Positions 26,491 to 35,620 of a stretch of DNA of 64,000 bases are shown here, piece by piece. The DNA is from Flavobacteriaceae bacterium UJ101. GTDB lineage: Bacteria; Bacteroidota; Bacteroidia; Flavobacteriales; UJ101. A model generated the notes under the pieces. That model had not been told where the DNA came from. It saw nothing but the letters and a program-made list of their open reading frames with translations, and searched no databases. Made by a program: the position numbers and the translations under genes. Every line of letters starts with the position of its first letter. Within the stretch, counting starts at the first letter, position 1. The stretch is taken from assembly GCA_001880285.1 (NCBI GenBank), contig CP016269.1, positions 1,374,501 to 1,438,500 of the forward strand. The letters run 5' to 3'.

Positions 26491-26495
26491 TATTT
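26455..26495 (+). terminator. Orphan intrinsic terminator
   Basis: AAATTAACCATAAC (26455-26468) pairs perfectly with GTTATGGTTAATTT (26475-26488), a 14-bp stem with loop TTTCTC and a T-rich tail. There is no coding gene upstream on this strand. Confidence 0.8.
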
Positions 26496-26624
26496 TAAAT
26501 CTTCCCATAACACTACTTTATCAGTTCTTGTAATTTAATAAATAAGTCTATATTTGAATATTAAATTGGTATTCTATATTCATATATGAGTTATTATATC
26601 TATTAATCAACTTAAAAAGAACAA

Positions 26625-27155
26625 ATGGAAATTATCATTAGAAAAGAAGAAGAAAAGGATTTTAAAACTATATTTAACCTTATTAAAAAAGCTTTTGAGA
26701 CAGATCCTTTAAGTGACCATAAAGAACAATTCTTAGTAGAGAGATTAAGAAAATCAGATGCTTTTATTCCTGAACTTTCAATAGTAGCAGAAACTCAAAA
26801 TAAAATTGTGGGTCATATTTTACTTACTAAATTGAAAATAAAGAATACACAAAAGCAATTTGATTCCTTAGCTCTTGCTCCTGTTTCAGTCCTTCCAGAA
26901 CTTCAAGGTAAAGGAATTGGGAGTAAATTAATCAAACAAGCTCATGAAAAAGCAAAAGAGCTCGGTCATCAATCTATCGTATTACTTGGACACGAAAACT
27001 ATTATCCAAAATTTGGATACCAACAAGCACACTTATTTGGAATTGAGCTTCCTTTTGATGTTCCAAAAGAAAATTGCATGGTTATAGAATTAACAGAAAA
27101 TGGATTAAAAGATATTAGCGGAATAGTTGAATATCCTAAAGAATTTTATCAATAA
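26625..27155 (+). CDS. GNAT N-acetyltransferase (YhbS-like)
   Basis: A 176-aa single GNAT domain. Acetyl-CoA is bound by LAPVSVLPELQGKGIGSKLI, with the typical Q/R-x-x-G-x-G/A loop (QGKGIG), followed by helix IKQAHEKAKELGHQ and the C-terminal YYPKFGYQQAHLFGIELPF. These residues match the YhbS group; the acceptor substrate is not known. Its last 7 bases overlap the convergent lipoprotein gene. Confidence 0.9.
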   Translation: MEIIIRKEEEKDFKTIFNLIKKAFETDPLSDHKEQFLVERLRKSDAFIPELSIVAETQNKIVGHILLTKLKIKNTQKQFDSLALAPVSVLPELQGKGIGSKLIKQAHEKAKELGHQSIVLLGHENYYPKFGYQQAHLFGIELPFDVPKENCMVIELTENGLKDISGIVEYPKEFYQ

Positions 27156-27562
27156 TTATTTGCATTAACTTTTTTTACCTTTTCAAATTTCTGTGAATAT
27201 CCTTCATTAGAAACAAAGTCTAATATTAAATATTCATTTTCTAATTTAAAACCAACTGTTGTACTATTTTGGTTTTCACAATTTGTGATTATTGTATTAT
27301 CATGATAAGTTCCCGAACTTATTATTTCATCTAAATAAGGCTCACATAAAGATATATTAGTTGTTATAGTACCATCATTTTTAAAACCAATCGTCTTAGT
27401 ACTTTTTATAGGCTGGAAAGTTCCACTTCCATCACCTGGATCAGCCAAAACTTCAATTAATTTCCATTCACCGATTAATTGTGTTTCCGTATTGTTTTGA
27501 TCATTATTACTACAAGCAAAAAAAAGTCCCATAATTATTGAAAGTAAAATCGTATTTTTCAT
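27149..27562 (-). CDS. Lipocalin-like lipoprotein
   Basis: The lipobox LFFACSNN (Cys17) follows a short signal MKNTILLSIIMGLFFAC. The 137-aa protein then has the start LIGEWKLIEVLADPGDGSGTF and alternating beta strands ending in a short tail (TIGFKNDGTITTNISLCEPY, YLILDFVSNEGYSQKF), as in small lipocalin-like lipoproteins of Bacteroidota. It is attached to the outer or inner membrane; ligand unknown. It is the last of three minus-strand genes here and overlaps the GNAT gene by 7 bases at the 3' end. Confidence 0.78.
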   Translation of the reverse strand: MKNTILLSIIMGLFFACSNNDQNNTETQLIGEWKLIEVLADPGDGSGTFQPIKSTKTIGFKNDGTITTNISLCEPYLDEIISSGTYHDNTIITNCENQNSTTVGFKLENEYLILDFVSNEGYSQKFEKVKKVNANNY

Positions 27563-27627
27563 TATCTACATTTTATTCTTTAATTAATAGATGCTCATTT
27601 CCATAAAAGGTTGCTTTGATACACAAT

Positions 27628-28614
27628 TTAAATACAAGCTTCTTTTAATTTTTCCATTGCATTACGCTCCTTTTCAGATAGCTTCAATAAAATTTCAGAT
27701 GCTTCATTAATATATTGTATATCACTTGTTTCTCCAACTTTATAAAATAAATCTGAAACATTTTTCCATAAATCTGTGATCTCCTTAAAGTCTCTATAGA
27801 CTTCATTTATTCCTTCAATTCTTAACAAATCATAACTTTCTTTTAAAAAGTCTCGATATAAGTTTCTAAAGATTGATCCTCCTGTACCTGCTCGTTCCAT
27901 CAATATTGAAGTCGTTTGAAAATCACCTTTTATATCTTTACTGTTATGAAACCATTTTTTAATTTCTGTAGCAGTTTTCGCAATCCCTTTATAACTGATA
28001 TTTTGAATTGGTGGGTTCAAGTATTCTGTTGTATTATTTAAAATAGCTGTTTTTATTGCTTTTTCTATCGTTGTTATTTCTCCTTTTTTATTAATCGTAT
28101 AACTTTTATTTCTTGATGACATGGGTCCTTTCTCATTTCTTGCCAATTCAAGGTTTTTCAAAGTCGTTTTGACTAGTTTACCTTGTTGTTCTGTATCAAT
28201 TAAATAAGCAAATTGTTCATCATAACCATACATGGCAACATAATGTCCTGCAAAATGGATTTTATTGGTAAAGTATTCTAAATAGAAGCTGTCCAATTTT
28301 AACCCTACTACTTTACCAGTATTCAAATGGCTTTTTACATTTTCCCAAGCTTTTTTTATTGAAGATGTTTCTTGAACAGCCAAACCTAAATTCAAATTTT
28401 GACAAATATGTTCTGTAAGGAGATCTGGTTTTATTCTCCCTCCGATAAAAGGGAAATCCATTATTTTCATATTCCAAAAGATATAGCTCAACCCTTCTCC
28501 TAAACCAAATAACATAGGTTCCGAAAGTTCAACTCCTATTTGATTTAATAAACTTCCTGTTGCTGTAGTTTCACAATGTTGTCCTACAAAAGGTTTAAAA
28601 TCTTCAATAATCAT
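27628..28614 (-). CDS. BtrH_N/DUF4872 protein, cysteine-peptidase-like acyltransferase
   Basis: The N-terminal half matches the butirosin synthesis protein BtrH domain: catalytic Cys14 in GQHCETTATGSLL, then LSEPMLFGLGEGLSYIFW and the His in HFAGHYVAMYGYDEQ, followed by YLIDTEQQG with a likely third catalytic Asp. The C-terminal part (about 190-328) is the DUF4872 helical domain often joined to it. BtrH moves an acyl chain from a carrier protein to an aminoglycoside; here no biosynthetic cluster surrounds it, so the substrate is unknown. It has no signal peptide. Two lipocalin-like lipoproteins flank it. Confidence 0.88.
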   Translation of the reverse strand: MIIEDFKPFVGQHCETTATGSLLNQIGVELSEPMLFGLGEGLSYIFWNMKIMDFPFIGGRIKPDLLTEHICQNLNLGLAVQETSSIKKAWENVKSHLNTGKVVGLKLDSFYLEYFTNKIHFAGHYVAMYGYDEQFAYLIDTEQQGKLVKTTLKNLELARNEKGPMSSRNKSYTINKKGEITTIEKAIKTAILNNTTEYLNPPIQNISYKGIAKTATEIKKWFHNSKDIKGDFQTTSILMERAGTGGSIFRNLYRDFLKESYDLLRIEGINEVYRDFKEITDLWKNVSDLFYKVGETSDIQYINEASEILLKLSEKERNAMEKLKEACI

Positions 28615-28653
28615 TTTAAATTTATACTTTCATCTAATACCTAATAAACTATT

Positions 28654-29121
28654 TTAAAAGCATATTAGTCTGTAACTTGTAAATTCATAATCTGAAGGAA
28701 CAATTTTAGAATCACTCATTTTAAGCTTAAAATATATTTCATCATTATTTTTGAATTCATAATGATAAGAATCTAAAGTTTGAGTTGAATTTTGAAATTC
28801 ATAATATACTTTTTCAAATCCAAAATCTTTAACATACCAATTCCCTGTTTCCTTATACTTAGTCGTATCATTTGTATTTAAATTTACGAAAACAAAATCA
28901 AGAGATACTGTTCCATCTTCTTTAAATTCTGTAATCCAAGAACTCGATGTCGGTATATCTCCATAAGAAACATTATTACTTCCTTTCCATTTTCCAATAA
29001 AGCGTTTATCAATTTCTAAACCATTGGGTAATGTACTAATATGACTATTTTTTGATGTATTAATTCCACATGATAAGGTTATGATACATAACATACTTAC
29101 AATAAAGTGTTTCTTTTTCAT
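28654..29121 (-). CDS. Lipocalin-like lipoprotein
   Basis: Signal peptide and lipobox (IITLSCGIN, Cys18) precede a beta-rich 155-aa protein with RFIGKWKGSNNVSYG near the start and strands FKEDGTVSLDFVFVN and EIYFKLKMSDSKIVP. The plan is that of small lipocalin-like lipoproteins and resembles the one at 27149-27562, though the sequences are clearly different. It starts the minus-strand group that includes the BtrH-like enzyme 39 bases downstream. Function unknown. Confidence 0.78.
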   Translation of the reverse strand: MKKKHFIVSMLCIITLSCGINTSKNSHISTLPNGLEIDKRFIGKWKGSNNVSYGDIPTSSSWITEFKEDGTVSLDFVFVNLNTNDTTKYKETGNWYVKDFGFEKVYYEFQNSTQTLDSYHYEFKNNDEIYFKLKMSDSKIVPSDYEFTSYRLICF

Positions 29122-29257
29122 TATTTTTAGTTATTATTTTTTAAAAATTTAATTACATTTTTTTATGAATATACAAAATGATTCTTTAAAGTTCAAAATC
29201 ATTTATTATGAAGCTCATTTTATTGTCTAATTAACCGTTTCTTTCTACCTTTACTAT

Positions 29258-29683
29258 ATGATAAAAAAAGTAGCTTATCAATCTGATGAATATATACAAT
29301 TACTTGATTTACGTAATCGAATTTTACGAATTCCTTTAGGTATGGACATTCAAGACGATCCACTCCATGAGGAAGTTAATGACCTTCATTTTGGATATTT
29401 TGAAGGAGATCAAATAATCGGAACACTTATTCTACGTGATATTGGAAATCAAACTTTTAAAATGCGACAAGTTGCCGTGTCTGATCATGCACAAGGAAAA
29501 GGAATAGGTCAAAAGATGGTTCATTTTTCAGAAAAATATGCACAAGAAAAAAACTTTAAACAAATTGAACTCAACGCACGTGATGTCGCCATCCCTTTTT
29601 ATGAAAAACTAGGTTATCAAAAAATAGGTAATCCTTTTGAAGAAGTTTCCATTATCCATTATAAAATGATTAAAACATTATGA
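29258..29683 (+). CDS. GNAT N-acetyltransferase (ElaA-like size)
   Basis: A 141-aa GNAT domain with the acetyl-CoA motif FKMRQVAVSDHAQGKGIGQK and the closing ELNARDVAIPFYEKLGYQKI. The start MIKKVAYQSDEYIQLLDLRN is the usual family N-terminus. The substrate is unknown. Its stop overlaps the start of the methyltransferase gene by four bases (ATGA), so the two are translated together; this may tie it to repair or modification of damaged molecules, but that is a weak inference. Confidence 0.88.
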   Translation: MIKKVAYQSDEYIQLLDLRNRILRIPLGMDIQDDPLHEEVNDLHFGYFEGDQIIGTLILRDIGNQTFKMRQVAVSDHAQGKGIGQKMVHFSEKYAQEKNFKQIELNARDVAIPFYEKLGYQKIGNPFEEVSIIHYKMIKTL

Positions 29684-30213
29684 AACTGTATTTAAATACC
29701 TATATCACCCCTTTTCAACAACAATTGATGATTGGCACTACTGAAAAAGGAGTGGTCTGGATCGATTGGTTTCAAAACAAAGAAGACCAACTCAATACAA
29801 TTAAAAAACACTTAAAAACAGAGGATTTTGTATTTGAAGAGACCCCTTTTTTCAATCAAGTAAAAAATGAATTGGAGGCCTATTTTAAAGCGGAATTAAA
29901 AACTTTTGAAACACCCATTGAATTAATTGGAACAGATTTTCAAAAAAAGGTATGGGAAGCTTTATTAACCATTCCCTATGGAGAAACTTCAACGTATTCT
30001 AATCAATCTATAAAAGTAGGTGATATTAAAGCTATACGAGCTGTTGCTTCTGCAAACGGATCCAATCCTATTTCTATTATTGTTCCATGTCATCGAATTA
30101 TAGGGAAAGATGGTAGTTTAACAGGTTATAGAGGCGGTTTAGAAAACAAACGTTTTTTATTGGATCATGAGGCTCGTTTTTCAAATAAACCTGTGCAAGG
30201 ATCTTTATTTTAA
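29680..30213 (+). CDS. ogt: Methylated-DNA-protein-cysteine S-methyltransferase
   Basis: This suicide repair enzyme takes methyl or alkyl groups from O6-alkylguanine. The alkyl-acceptor Cys137 is in the invariant PCHR (SIIVPCHRIIGKDGS), with the helix-turn-helix and Arg finger in TIPYGETSTYSNQS and AIRAVASANGSNP. At 177 aa it is an Ogt-type protein with no AdaA regulatory domain. It follows the GNAT gene with an ATGA overlap. Confidence 0.95.
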   Translation: MKLYLNTYITPFQQQLMIGTTEKGVVWIDWFQNKEDQLNTIKKHLKTEDFVFEETPFFNQVKNELEAYFKAELKTFETPIELIGTDFQKKVWEALLTIPYGETSTYSNQSIKVGDIKAIRAVASANGSNPISIIVPCHRIIGKDGSLTGYRGGLENKRFLLDHEARFSNKPVQGSLF

Positions 30214-30272
30214 TAAAAGGTGAATAAAGAAATTAAAAATTTATACAAATTTCTACTTTCTCATTCCTCTTA

Positions 30273-31142
30273 CTAAATGATAATTTTCAAGGAATTAGGA
30301 ACCACTTCGAAATGAGCTTGATCAACATTTCCTTTTAGTTCTCCATCGGTTTGCAAAGGCACTTTTTCACTTGCATGAATGGTTATATCTTTAATAGCTT
30401 TTCTTAAACCTAATTTTGTAGTTTTCTTTATTTTGAACAAAAGCTCTGCCCCAAAACACAGCAATCCAAATTTACTTTTCATTGTTCCTGCTACCAAATC
30501 TAAAACTCCATCTTGTAAACTAGCAACCGGAGCAACAGTATACCCATAACCGTATTGAGAACCATTTGCTACATTTACTAAAAAGGTCTTAAACTTCTTT
30601 TTTTCATTGTTTAAACTAATTTCAAAACGTTTAAAATGTGCTAAACTCTTAAAAGAAGCTCTAAAATAGGTTTTTAAACCACGATCGGGTATCGTTTCAT
30701 AATGTTTGATGACATCAGCATCAAAACCTAATCCTGCATTACTAAAGAAATAATACTCATTTACTTTTCCAACATCAATCGTAATGGTTTTGTTACTTTC
30801 TACTATTTGTTCTATGGCTTTTTTAGGATCTAACGAGATTTTTAAATGTCGAGCTAAACCATTACCCGAACCCTGCGGTATAATACCTAAGGCCACATCC
30901 TGATGGATTAAAACAGAGCCCGCTTCATTGATCGTTCCATCACCTCCAGCTACAATAATTTTTTTATATCCTTTTTTTACAAGTTCTTCAACTAATAGAG
31001 GTAAATGTTTTGCATATTGTGTATAAAAAATCTCATAATCCTTTTGATTCCGTTCGCAAATGGATTGGATGTTACTTTCTAGCATATCTTTAGATCGTAT
31101 ACCTGAAATGGGATTAATAATAAAAACGAGTTTTTCATTCAT
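30273..31142 (-). CDS. Diacylglycerol/lipid kinase (YegS/DgkB-like)
   Basis: An ATP-dependent lipid kinase at the membrane surface. The nucleotide motif IIVAGGDGTINEAGSVL and the substrate-binding IIPQGSGNGLARHLKI are diagnostic, with NAGLGFDADVIKHYE and a C-terminal beta domain ending LQTDGELKGNVDQAHFEVVP. Start ATG 31142 (MNEKLVFIINPISG), preceded by GAGGTG; the longer frame begins with TTG. It lies 28 bases after the stop of the cytochrome-like gene. Confidence 0.92.
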   Translation of the reverse strand: MNEKLVFIINPISGIRSKDMLESNIQSICERNQKDYEIFYTQYAKHLPLLVEELVKKGYKKIIVAGGDGTINEAGSVLIHQDVALGIIPQGSGNGLARHLKISLDPKKAIEQIVESNKTITIDVGKVNEYYFFSNAGLGFDADVIKHYETIPDRGLKTYFRASFKSLAHFKRFEISLNNEKKKFKTFLVNVANGSQYGYGYTVAPVASLQDGVLDLVAGTMKSKFGLLCFGAELLFKIKKTTKLGLRKAIKDITIHASEKVPLQTDGELKGNVDQAHFEVVPNSLKIII

Positions 31143-31170
31143 AATGCACCTCAAAATAAATACTTATTTA

Positions 31171-31671
31171 TCAATGGATAGGAGAAATTCGTTGAGTTGG
31201 TTTTTGCACCTTAAAAAAAGGTACTTTTTCCATTGTATGACACTGATTACAATTTACGGTTATTTTATCAAATTCTTGCTCAAATCCAGCTTTATTTCTT
31301 TGATTAATGACAACTTTCATGCCAGGCAATACTTGTTGTAAAAAATGCTGAGCAGATTGTGCTCTTTTAGGTCTACGTTCTAAACCATTTTCAATTGCTT
31401 TTTTAATTTTCTCAACTTGGTAAGCAGCATATTCCCAGTTTTCATCTTGCCCAGCCCAATACAGCTCTTGGTAACGATAGCCTGTTTCAACCATAGCCAT
31501 ATCAAATCCTCTAAACTGTTTTTCAATAGTCTGAAGTTTTTTAGCTTCTGTTCCCTTAATCCATTCTCCTTGAACAGGAGGAGGAATTGGAGTTGTTTTT
31601 TGACATGAATGATGAATCAATACACTCCATATTATAACACTAAAAATTATCGTTTTTTTCAAAGGTATCAT
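31171..31671 (-). CDS. Cytochrome c'-like haem lipoprotein
   Basis: Signal peptide and lipobox (VLIHHSCQKT) anchor it to a membrane. Most of the 166-aa protein is helical, and one CxxCH haem-binding site (NCNQCH) lies 25 residues from the end, as in cytochrome c'-type four-helix haem proteins. It probably binds haem in the periplasm; electron transfer or gas binding is possible. It has no close functional neighbour apart from the peroxidase gene cluster about 2 kb upstream. Confidence 0.75.
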   Translation of the reverse strand: MIPLKKTIIFSVIIWSVLIHHSCQKTTPIPPPVQGEWIKGTEAKKLQTIEKQFRGFDMAMVETGYRYQELYWAGQDENWEYAAYQVEKIKKAIENGLERRPKRAQSAQHFLQQVLPGMKVVINQRNKAGFEQEFDKITVNCNQCHTMEKVPFFKVQKPTQRISPIH

Positions 31672-31704
31672 TTAATAAATATTATTCGTTAAATTTACAG
31701 TTTT

Positions 31705-33663
31705 CTATCGATAATTAACTTTTAAACCTCCTTTTTTATACAATTCACTTGCTGATTGATAATAATCAATAATCTCATTACCTAAATTGGTATTTACTTC
31801 GGCAGGTTCTAAACTATTATCTTTTTCATTCCACTTAAAATAATTTATTTCTTTTTTATCATTTAAAACAACTAAATCATGATTCGATTTTAAAAGTCCT
31901 AATTTTCTATAATTTCCTCCTAATGCTCGCTCTTCTGATTTTTTCATCTTCATAATATCTTGTCCATAAAGATTGGTTTCATAAGACCAATGTAACAATC
32001 CAAAAAGTGTAGGGAATAAATCAATTTGTGAACAAAGCTTATGGACCTCTTTAGACGAACTTTCAGGTAAATTAAGTATCATAGCCGGAATATGATAATT
32101 TTCTACATCTAATTCCCACTTTCCAGCACTACTAGCACAATGATCTGACATAATCACAATTACTGTATTTTGATACCAAGGTTTATTTTTTATTTCTTTC
32201 AAAAACTGTTTAATAGCGTAATCAGTATATTTTACAGCGCCATCTCTCCCCGTTCCAGAAGGAATATCAATTGCATTTTCAGGATAAGTATACGGTTTAT
32301 GATTTGAAGTAGTCATCACAAAATCAAAAAAAGGTTCTTCCTTTTGAAAGCTTTCATCTGCTTGTTTAATCACTTTTTTGTAAATATCTTCATCACAAAC
32401 ACCCCATGCATTTTCAAAAGTCACTTCATCATCATCAATATTCGTTCGTATGGTTTGAATATCATCCCCTAATAAAAAACCACGACCTCTATCGTAAATA
32501 TTAAATCCATTTCCTCCAAAAAATTGATTCATATTATCAAAATAACCATCACCCCCATAGAAAAAATTACGTTGATATCCTTTTTGTTTAAATACTTCAC
32601 CTATGGTAAATAAACCTCTATTATCAGGTCTTTTTACAATACTTCTACCTGGAGTAGGAGGAATTGATAAAGTAATAGCTTCCATTCCTCGGACTGTACG
32701 AGTTCCTGTTGCTAATAAATTAGAAAAAAAAATACCTTCTCTAGTTAATGAATCTAATGTAGGTGTAATATGTTCTTCATTTCCAAACCGTTCTAAAAAA
32801 GAAGCACTTAAACTTTCAATACAAATAAAAATAACGTTGGATTTTAATTCCTCACCACCATTATCAATTTTTCTACGAATGGATAATTTTTCTTTTTCAG
32901 GATGTTGAATTTTTAGTATAGATTCTATCGATTTTTTCACTTCCTTTTCTGGTAAAGTAGCATAAAATTCTTGATAATCTATTTCATTATTTCGAAAAGC
33001 AGAAAAGAAAGAATAGATTCCTGCTTTTGAGATTTCATTAACATAGCGATTCTGAGACCATTCAGCATCTTTATTTTTGATAAAGAATGTAAAAAGAAGC
33101 ACCACGAATACGTTAGCAAAAAAAAGCATCCATTTCTGCTTCCGTGGTGCTATCGAATCAAATGTATCTTTAAAAACATTCTTCTTATAGGTAATAAATG
33201 TTATACCCAATACCAAAACTAACATTACACTAATCAAAATAGGTAAAGGATAGGATTCATTTATATTCGCTACAACTTCATATGTATAAATTAGATAGTC
33301 TACTGCTATAAAATTAAATCGTCTCTTAAATTCATCCCAAAAAGTAATCTCGGCAAAAAAGGAAAATAAAAAGATTAAGACACCAACAGTATAAGCAAAA
33401 TATGTTAAAATCTTATCGAAGATACTTCCTACAAAACGATTAGGTAGCAATAATAAATATAATGTGTACGGAATAGTAAAAAAAGCGATAGTTCCTACAT
33501 CGTACAAAAACCCAATTAAAAAACTTCCTATAATCGAACTATTAATTTCTTCCAATACCCAAAAAGTAAAACTCAAACGTATGATAAAGGATATTGATAG
33601 GAATACCAATAAAAAGGTTTTCAATAATTTAAATCTCTTAGAATTCATATAACTTATCTTCAT
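31705..33663 (-). CDS. LTA-synthase-family membrane phosphoethanolamine/phosphoglycerol transferase
   Basis: Five N-terminal transmembrane helices (about 1-200) precede a sulfatase-like domain (about 270-570) facing the periplasm. Metal and catalytic motifs: VIFICIESLSASFLERFG, the nucleophile Thr in ATGTRTVRGMEAITL (near residue 320), and VIMSDHCASSAGKW. Enzymes of this family move phosphoglycerol or phosphoethanolamine from a phospholipid to an envelope polymer or lipid A; in Bacteroidota the acceptor is unknown. Start taken at ATG 33663; ATG 33648 (MNSKRFKLLKTFL) is also possible. Length 652 aa is normal. Confidence 0.9.
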   Translation of the reverse strand: MKISYMNSKRFKLLKTFLLVFLSISFIIRLSFTFWVLEEINSSIIGSFLIGFLYDVGTIAFFTIPYTLYLLLLPNRFVGSIFDKILTYFAYTVGVLIFLFSFFAEITFWDEFKRRFNFIAVDYLIYTYEVVANINESYPLPILISVMLVLVLGITFITYKKNVFKDTFDSIAPRKQKWMLFFANVFVVLLFTFFIKNKDAEWSQNRYVNEISKAGIYSFFSAFRNNEIDYQEFYATLPEKEVKKSIESILKIQHPEKEKLSIRRKIDNGGEELKSNVIFICIESLSASFLERFGNEEHITPTLDSLTREGIFFSNLLATGTRTVRGMEAITLSIPPTPGRSIVKRPDNRGLFTIGEVFKQKGYQRNFFYGGDGYFDNMNQFFGGNGFNIYDRGRGFLLGDDIQTIRTNIDDDEVTFENAWGVCDEDIYKKVIKQADESFQKEEPFFDFVMTTSNHKPYTYPENAIDIPSGTGRDGAVKYTDYAIKQFLKEIKNKPWYQNTVIVIMSDHCASSAGKWELDVENYHIPAMILNLPESSSKEVHKLCSQIDLFPTLFGLLHWSYETNLYGQDIMKMKKSEERALGGNYRKLGLLKSNHDLVVLNDKKEINYFKWNEKDNSLEPAEVNTNLGNEIIDYYQSASELYKKGGLKVNYR

Positions 33664-33717
33664 GGTTTTTCAGATTTTTAAGGCTATGAATTTGCTAAAC
33701 TATTTAAATAATCAAGT

Positions 33718-33752
33718 AAATAACATGGATTTTATAAAAGTCCATGTTATTT
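33718..33752 (-). terminator. Terminator of the OMP-peroxidase operon
   Basis: AAATAACATGGA (33718-33729) pairs with TCCATGTTATTT (33741-33752), a 12-bp stem with an 11-base loop, 12 bases beyond the peroxidase stop. The T tract after it is short. Confidence 0.75.
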
Positions 33753-33763
33753 TTAATTTAAGA

Positions 33764-34864
33764 TCATTCAATATTACCTCCTGGATTTAAGCCACTTGGA
33801 ACGCTTGTTGGAATCGTTCTATCAAAATCTTCATCAGTTAACGTTTTCAAAAATGCGACGATTGCATCTTGATTACTATCATCTAAATTTAACTTTTCAA
33901 GATCTGGATCTAAACTTTTATCTACACGATCATAAAATCCAACTGCCTCTTCTAAAGTACCTTCAACACCACTATGCATGTAAGGAGCTGTTAAGGCTAC
34001 ATTTCTTAAAGGAGGGGTTCTAAACATATTTTGTCCATTTCCATTATCATTTGGATTTGCTACATCATTATTAACTACTCCTAAATTATGTAATTTAAAA
34101 TCTGAAAACATTGGTCCACTATGGCATTCATTACATTTTGATGCATTAAAAGCTTGTAACCCACGAATTTCTTCAGCATTTAATGCACTATCATCTCCAC
34201 GAGCATAACGATCAAAGCGACTATTATTTGATGTCAATGTTCGCTCAAACGCAGCAATAGCTTTTCCAATACGTTCCCCATTAATTTCTTCAGTTCCAAA
34301 AGCAGACGCAAATAGTGTTTTATATTCCTGAATTTTATTTAATCTGGCTACCACACTATCAACTGCTGTTCCTGGAGCAAAAACATCTCCTCTCATTTCT
34401 GTTTGAGAATCTAAAGGACCTAATGCTTGTTCTTCTAAAGACTTTGCTCTACTATCCCAAAACAATGCGGTATTTGATGGATCATAATCTCCTTCAGAAT
34501 CAATCCCAATATACCCACTATTTAAAACAGTTGGTGAATTTCTTAATGCAAAAATAGGCCCTGTTCGATCTTCAGCCAACCCTTGTCCTAAAACCCCAAC
34601 ACTTATTGGAAGGTTATCAGCATACGCATTATTAGGATGGTGACATGTTGCACATGCTACATCTTTATTTCCCGACATAATCGGGTCCCAAAATAAAGTG
34701 CGCCCTAAGGCTACTTTTTCTGTTGTTGTAATATTATTATCCGGTTCTATTGGGAAAAGTGGTAAACTTCCAACACGTGATTCAACTGCAATACTTTCAG
34801 CATCAGGTGTACAAGAGACCAAACTTAACCCTACTAAAATTCCTGTTAAAAATAATTTTTTCAT
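33764..34864 (-). CDS. Di-haem cytochrome c peroxidase, lipoprotein
   Basis: It reduces hydrogen peroxide in the periplasm with electrons from the c-type chain. The lipobox VSCTPDAES follows a short signal. Two CxxCH sites are seen: ACATCHHPNNAY (near residue 72) and KCNECHSGPMFSD (near 245). MHSGVEGTLEEAVGFYD near the C-terminus is also family-conserved. Length 366 aa fits the CcpA/MauG family. It is downstream of an outer-membrane protein gene by 12 bases, in one operon, divergent from the LytS kinase. Confidence 0.92.
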   Translation of the reverse strand: MKKLFLTGILVGLSLVSCTPDAESIAVESRVGSLPLFPIEPDNNITTTEKVALGRTLFWDPIMSGNKDVACATCHHPNNAYADNLPISVGVLGQGLAEDRTGPIFALRNSPTVLNSGYIGIDSEGDYDPSNTALFWDSRAKSLEEQALGPLDSQTEMRGDVFAPGTAVDSVVARLNKIQEYKTLFASAFGTEEINGERIGKAIAAFERTLTSNNSRFDRYARGDDSALNAEEIRGLQAFNASKCNECHSGPMFSDFKLHNLGVVNNDVANPNDNGNGQNMFRTPPLRNVALTAPYMHSGVEGTLEEAVGFYDRVDKSLDPDLEKLNLDDSNQDAIVAFLKTLTDEDFDRTIPTSVPSGLNPGGNIE

Positions 34865-34876
34865 GTCCTTGTTTGT

Positions 34877-35404
34877 TTAATTAAATGAATACGATATACC
34901 AAATCCAATCCCTGTTGCTTTAGATCCGATCTGTGTTAAGTTCAATTGAGTATTAATATGTTTACTCCAACGATACCCTACTCCTAAATTACCCATAAAA
35001 TCAACCTCACTAACCGTTGTATCAACAGTTCTATCAATTAGTTGAGTTGAAAACTGTTCATTGGTATAAATTCCTCCAATTCCTAATTCTAAATAAAGAG
35101 GTTTGTTTTTAATTTGTATTAGATCATATTGAGCCCCCACTCCTAAATTTGCTCCAAACAAACTAGTTTCTGATGACCCTGACACATCCATTAATATTCC
35201 AGCATTTACAAAAGGATGTAATTTTTCTCCTTGTTTAAGGAAATATTTAGCATCAACTCCTCCTAACATATCGTAACTCGACATATATTCACCAGCTGAA
35301 ACATAACTACCACTCAATCCGACTTGAAATTTAGGCTTCTCTTGACTATATACTATAGTCATGAATCCTAAAAGACAAATCATCATTACTTGTTTTAATT
35401 TCAT
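34877..35404 (-). CDS. Outer-membrane beta-barrel protein (175 aa)
   Basis: Signal peptide (MKLKQVMMICLLGFMTIVYSQ) then a small barrel of about eight strands with alternating aromatic and Gly residues (PKFQVGLSGSYVSAGEYMS, VGYRWSKHINTQLNLTQIG) ending in aromatic SYSFN. Small OmpA/OmpW-like barrels of this type are common; no ligand is evident. It begins the operon with the di-haem peroxidase, 12 bases apart, so it could serve peroxide or haem handling, but this is an inference from position. Confidence 0.8.
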   Translation of the reverse strand: MKLKQVMMICLLGFMTIVYSQEKPKFQVGLSGSYVSAGEYMSSYDMLGGVDAKYFLKQGEKLHPFVNAGILMDVSGSSETSLFGANLGVGAQYDLIQIKNKPLYLELGIGGIYTNEQFSTQLIDRTVDTTVSEVDFMGNLGVGYRWSKHINTQLNLTQIGSKATGIGFGISYSFN

Positions 35405-35479
35405 AAAATCTTCATTTAATTCTTTTGCAAATTTTAGAATATAATTGCTTATATAAATAATAATATCAATTAAATAGGG

Positions 35480-35617
35480 TATTTTTTCAGTTAATTGGTA
35501 TATTTTATCATAAAATTCACTTTACAATACTTACTGAAAAAAATGGAAGATTCATAATAAAAATACATACATTAACTGAAAAAATTAGTTTAAAGCATTT
35601 AAAAATAAGTATTTTTG
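35480..35617 (+). promoter_or_regulatory. lytS upstream region with three copies of an ACTGAAAAAA motif
   Basis: ATTTTTTCAGTTAAT (35480-35494) and ATTAACTGAAAAAAT (35571-35585) are perfect 15-base inverted copies. A third direct copy TTACTGAAAAAAAT starts at 35531. The last lies just before TATTTTTG (35610-35617), a TAnnTTTG box. Because the box abuts ATG 35621, the message is probably leaderless or nearly so. Candidate binding sites for the regulator itself. Confidence 0.55.
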
Positions 35618-35620
35618 ATT

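Larger units (their letters stand above)
25998..26624. other. 627-base non-coding stretch
   Basis: Very AT-rich and without a credible protein gene on either strand. The left half holds nothing recognisable. The right half holds the candidate RNA and terminator described separately. Confidence 0.6.
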
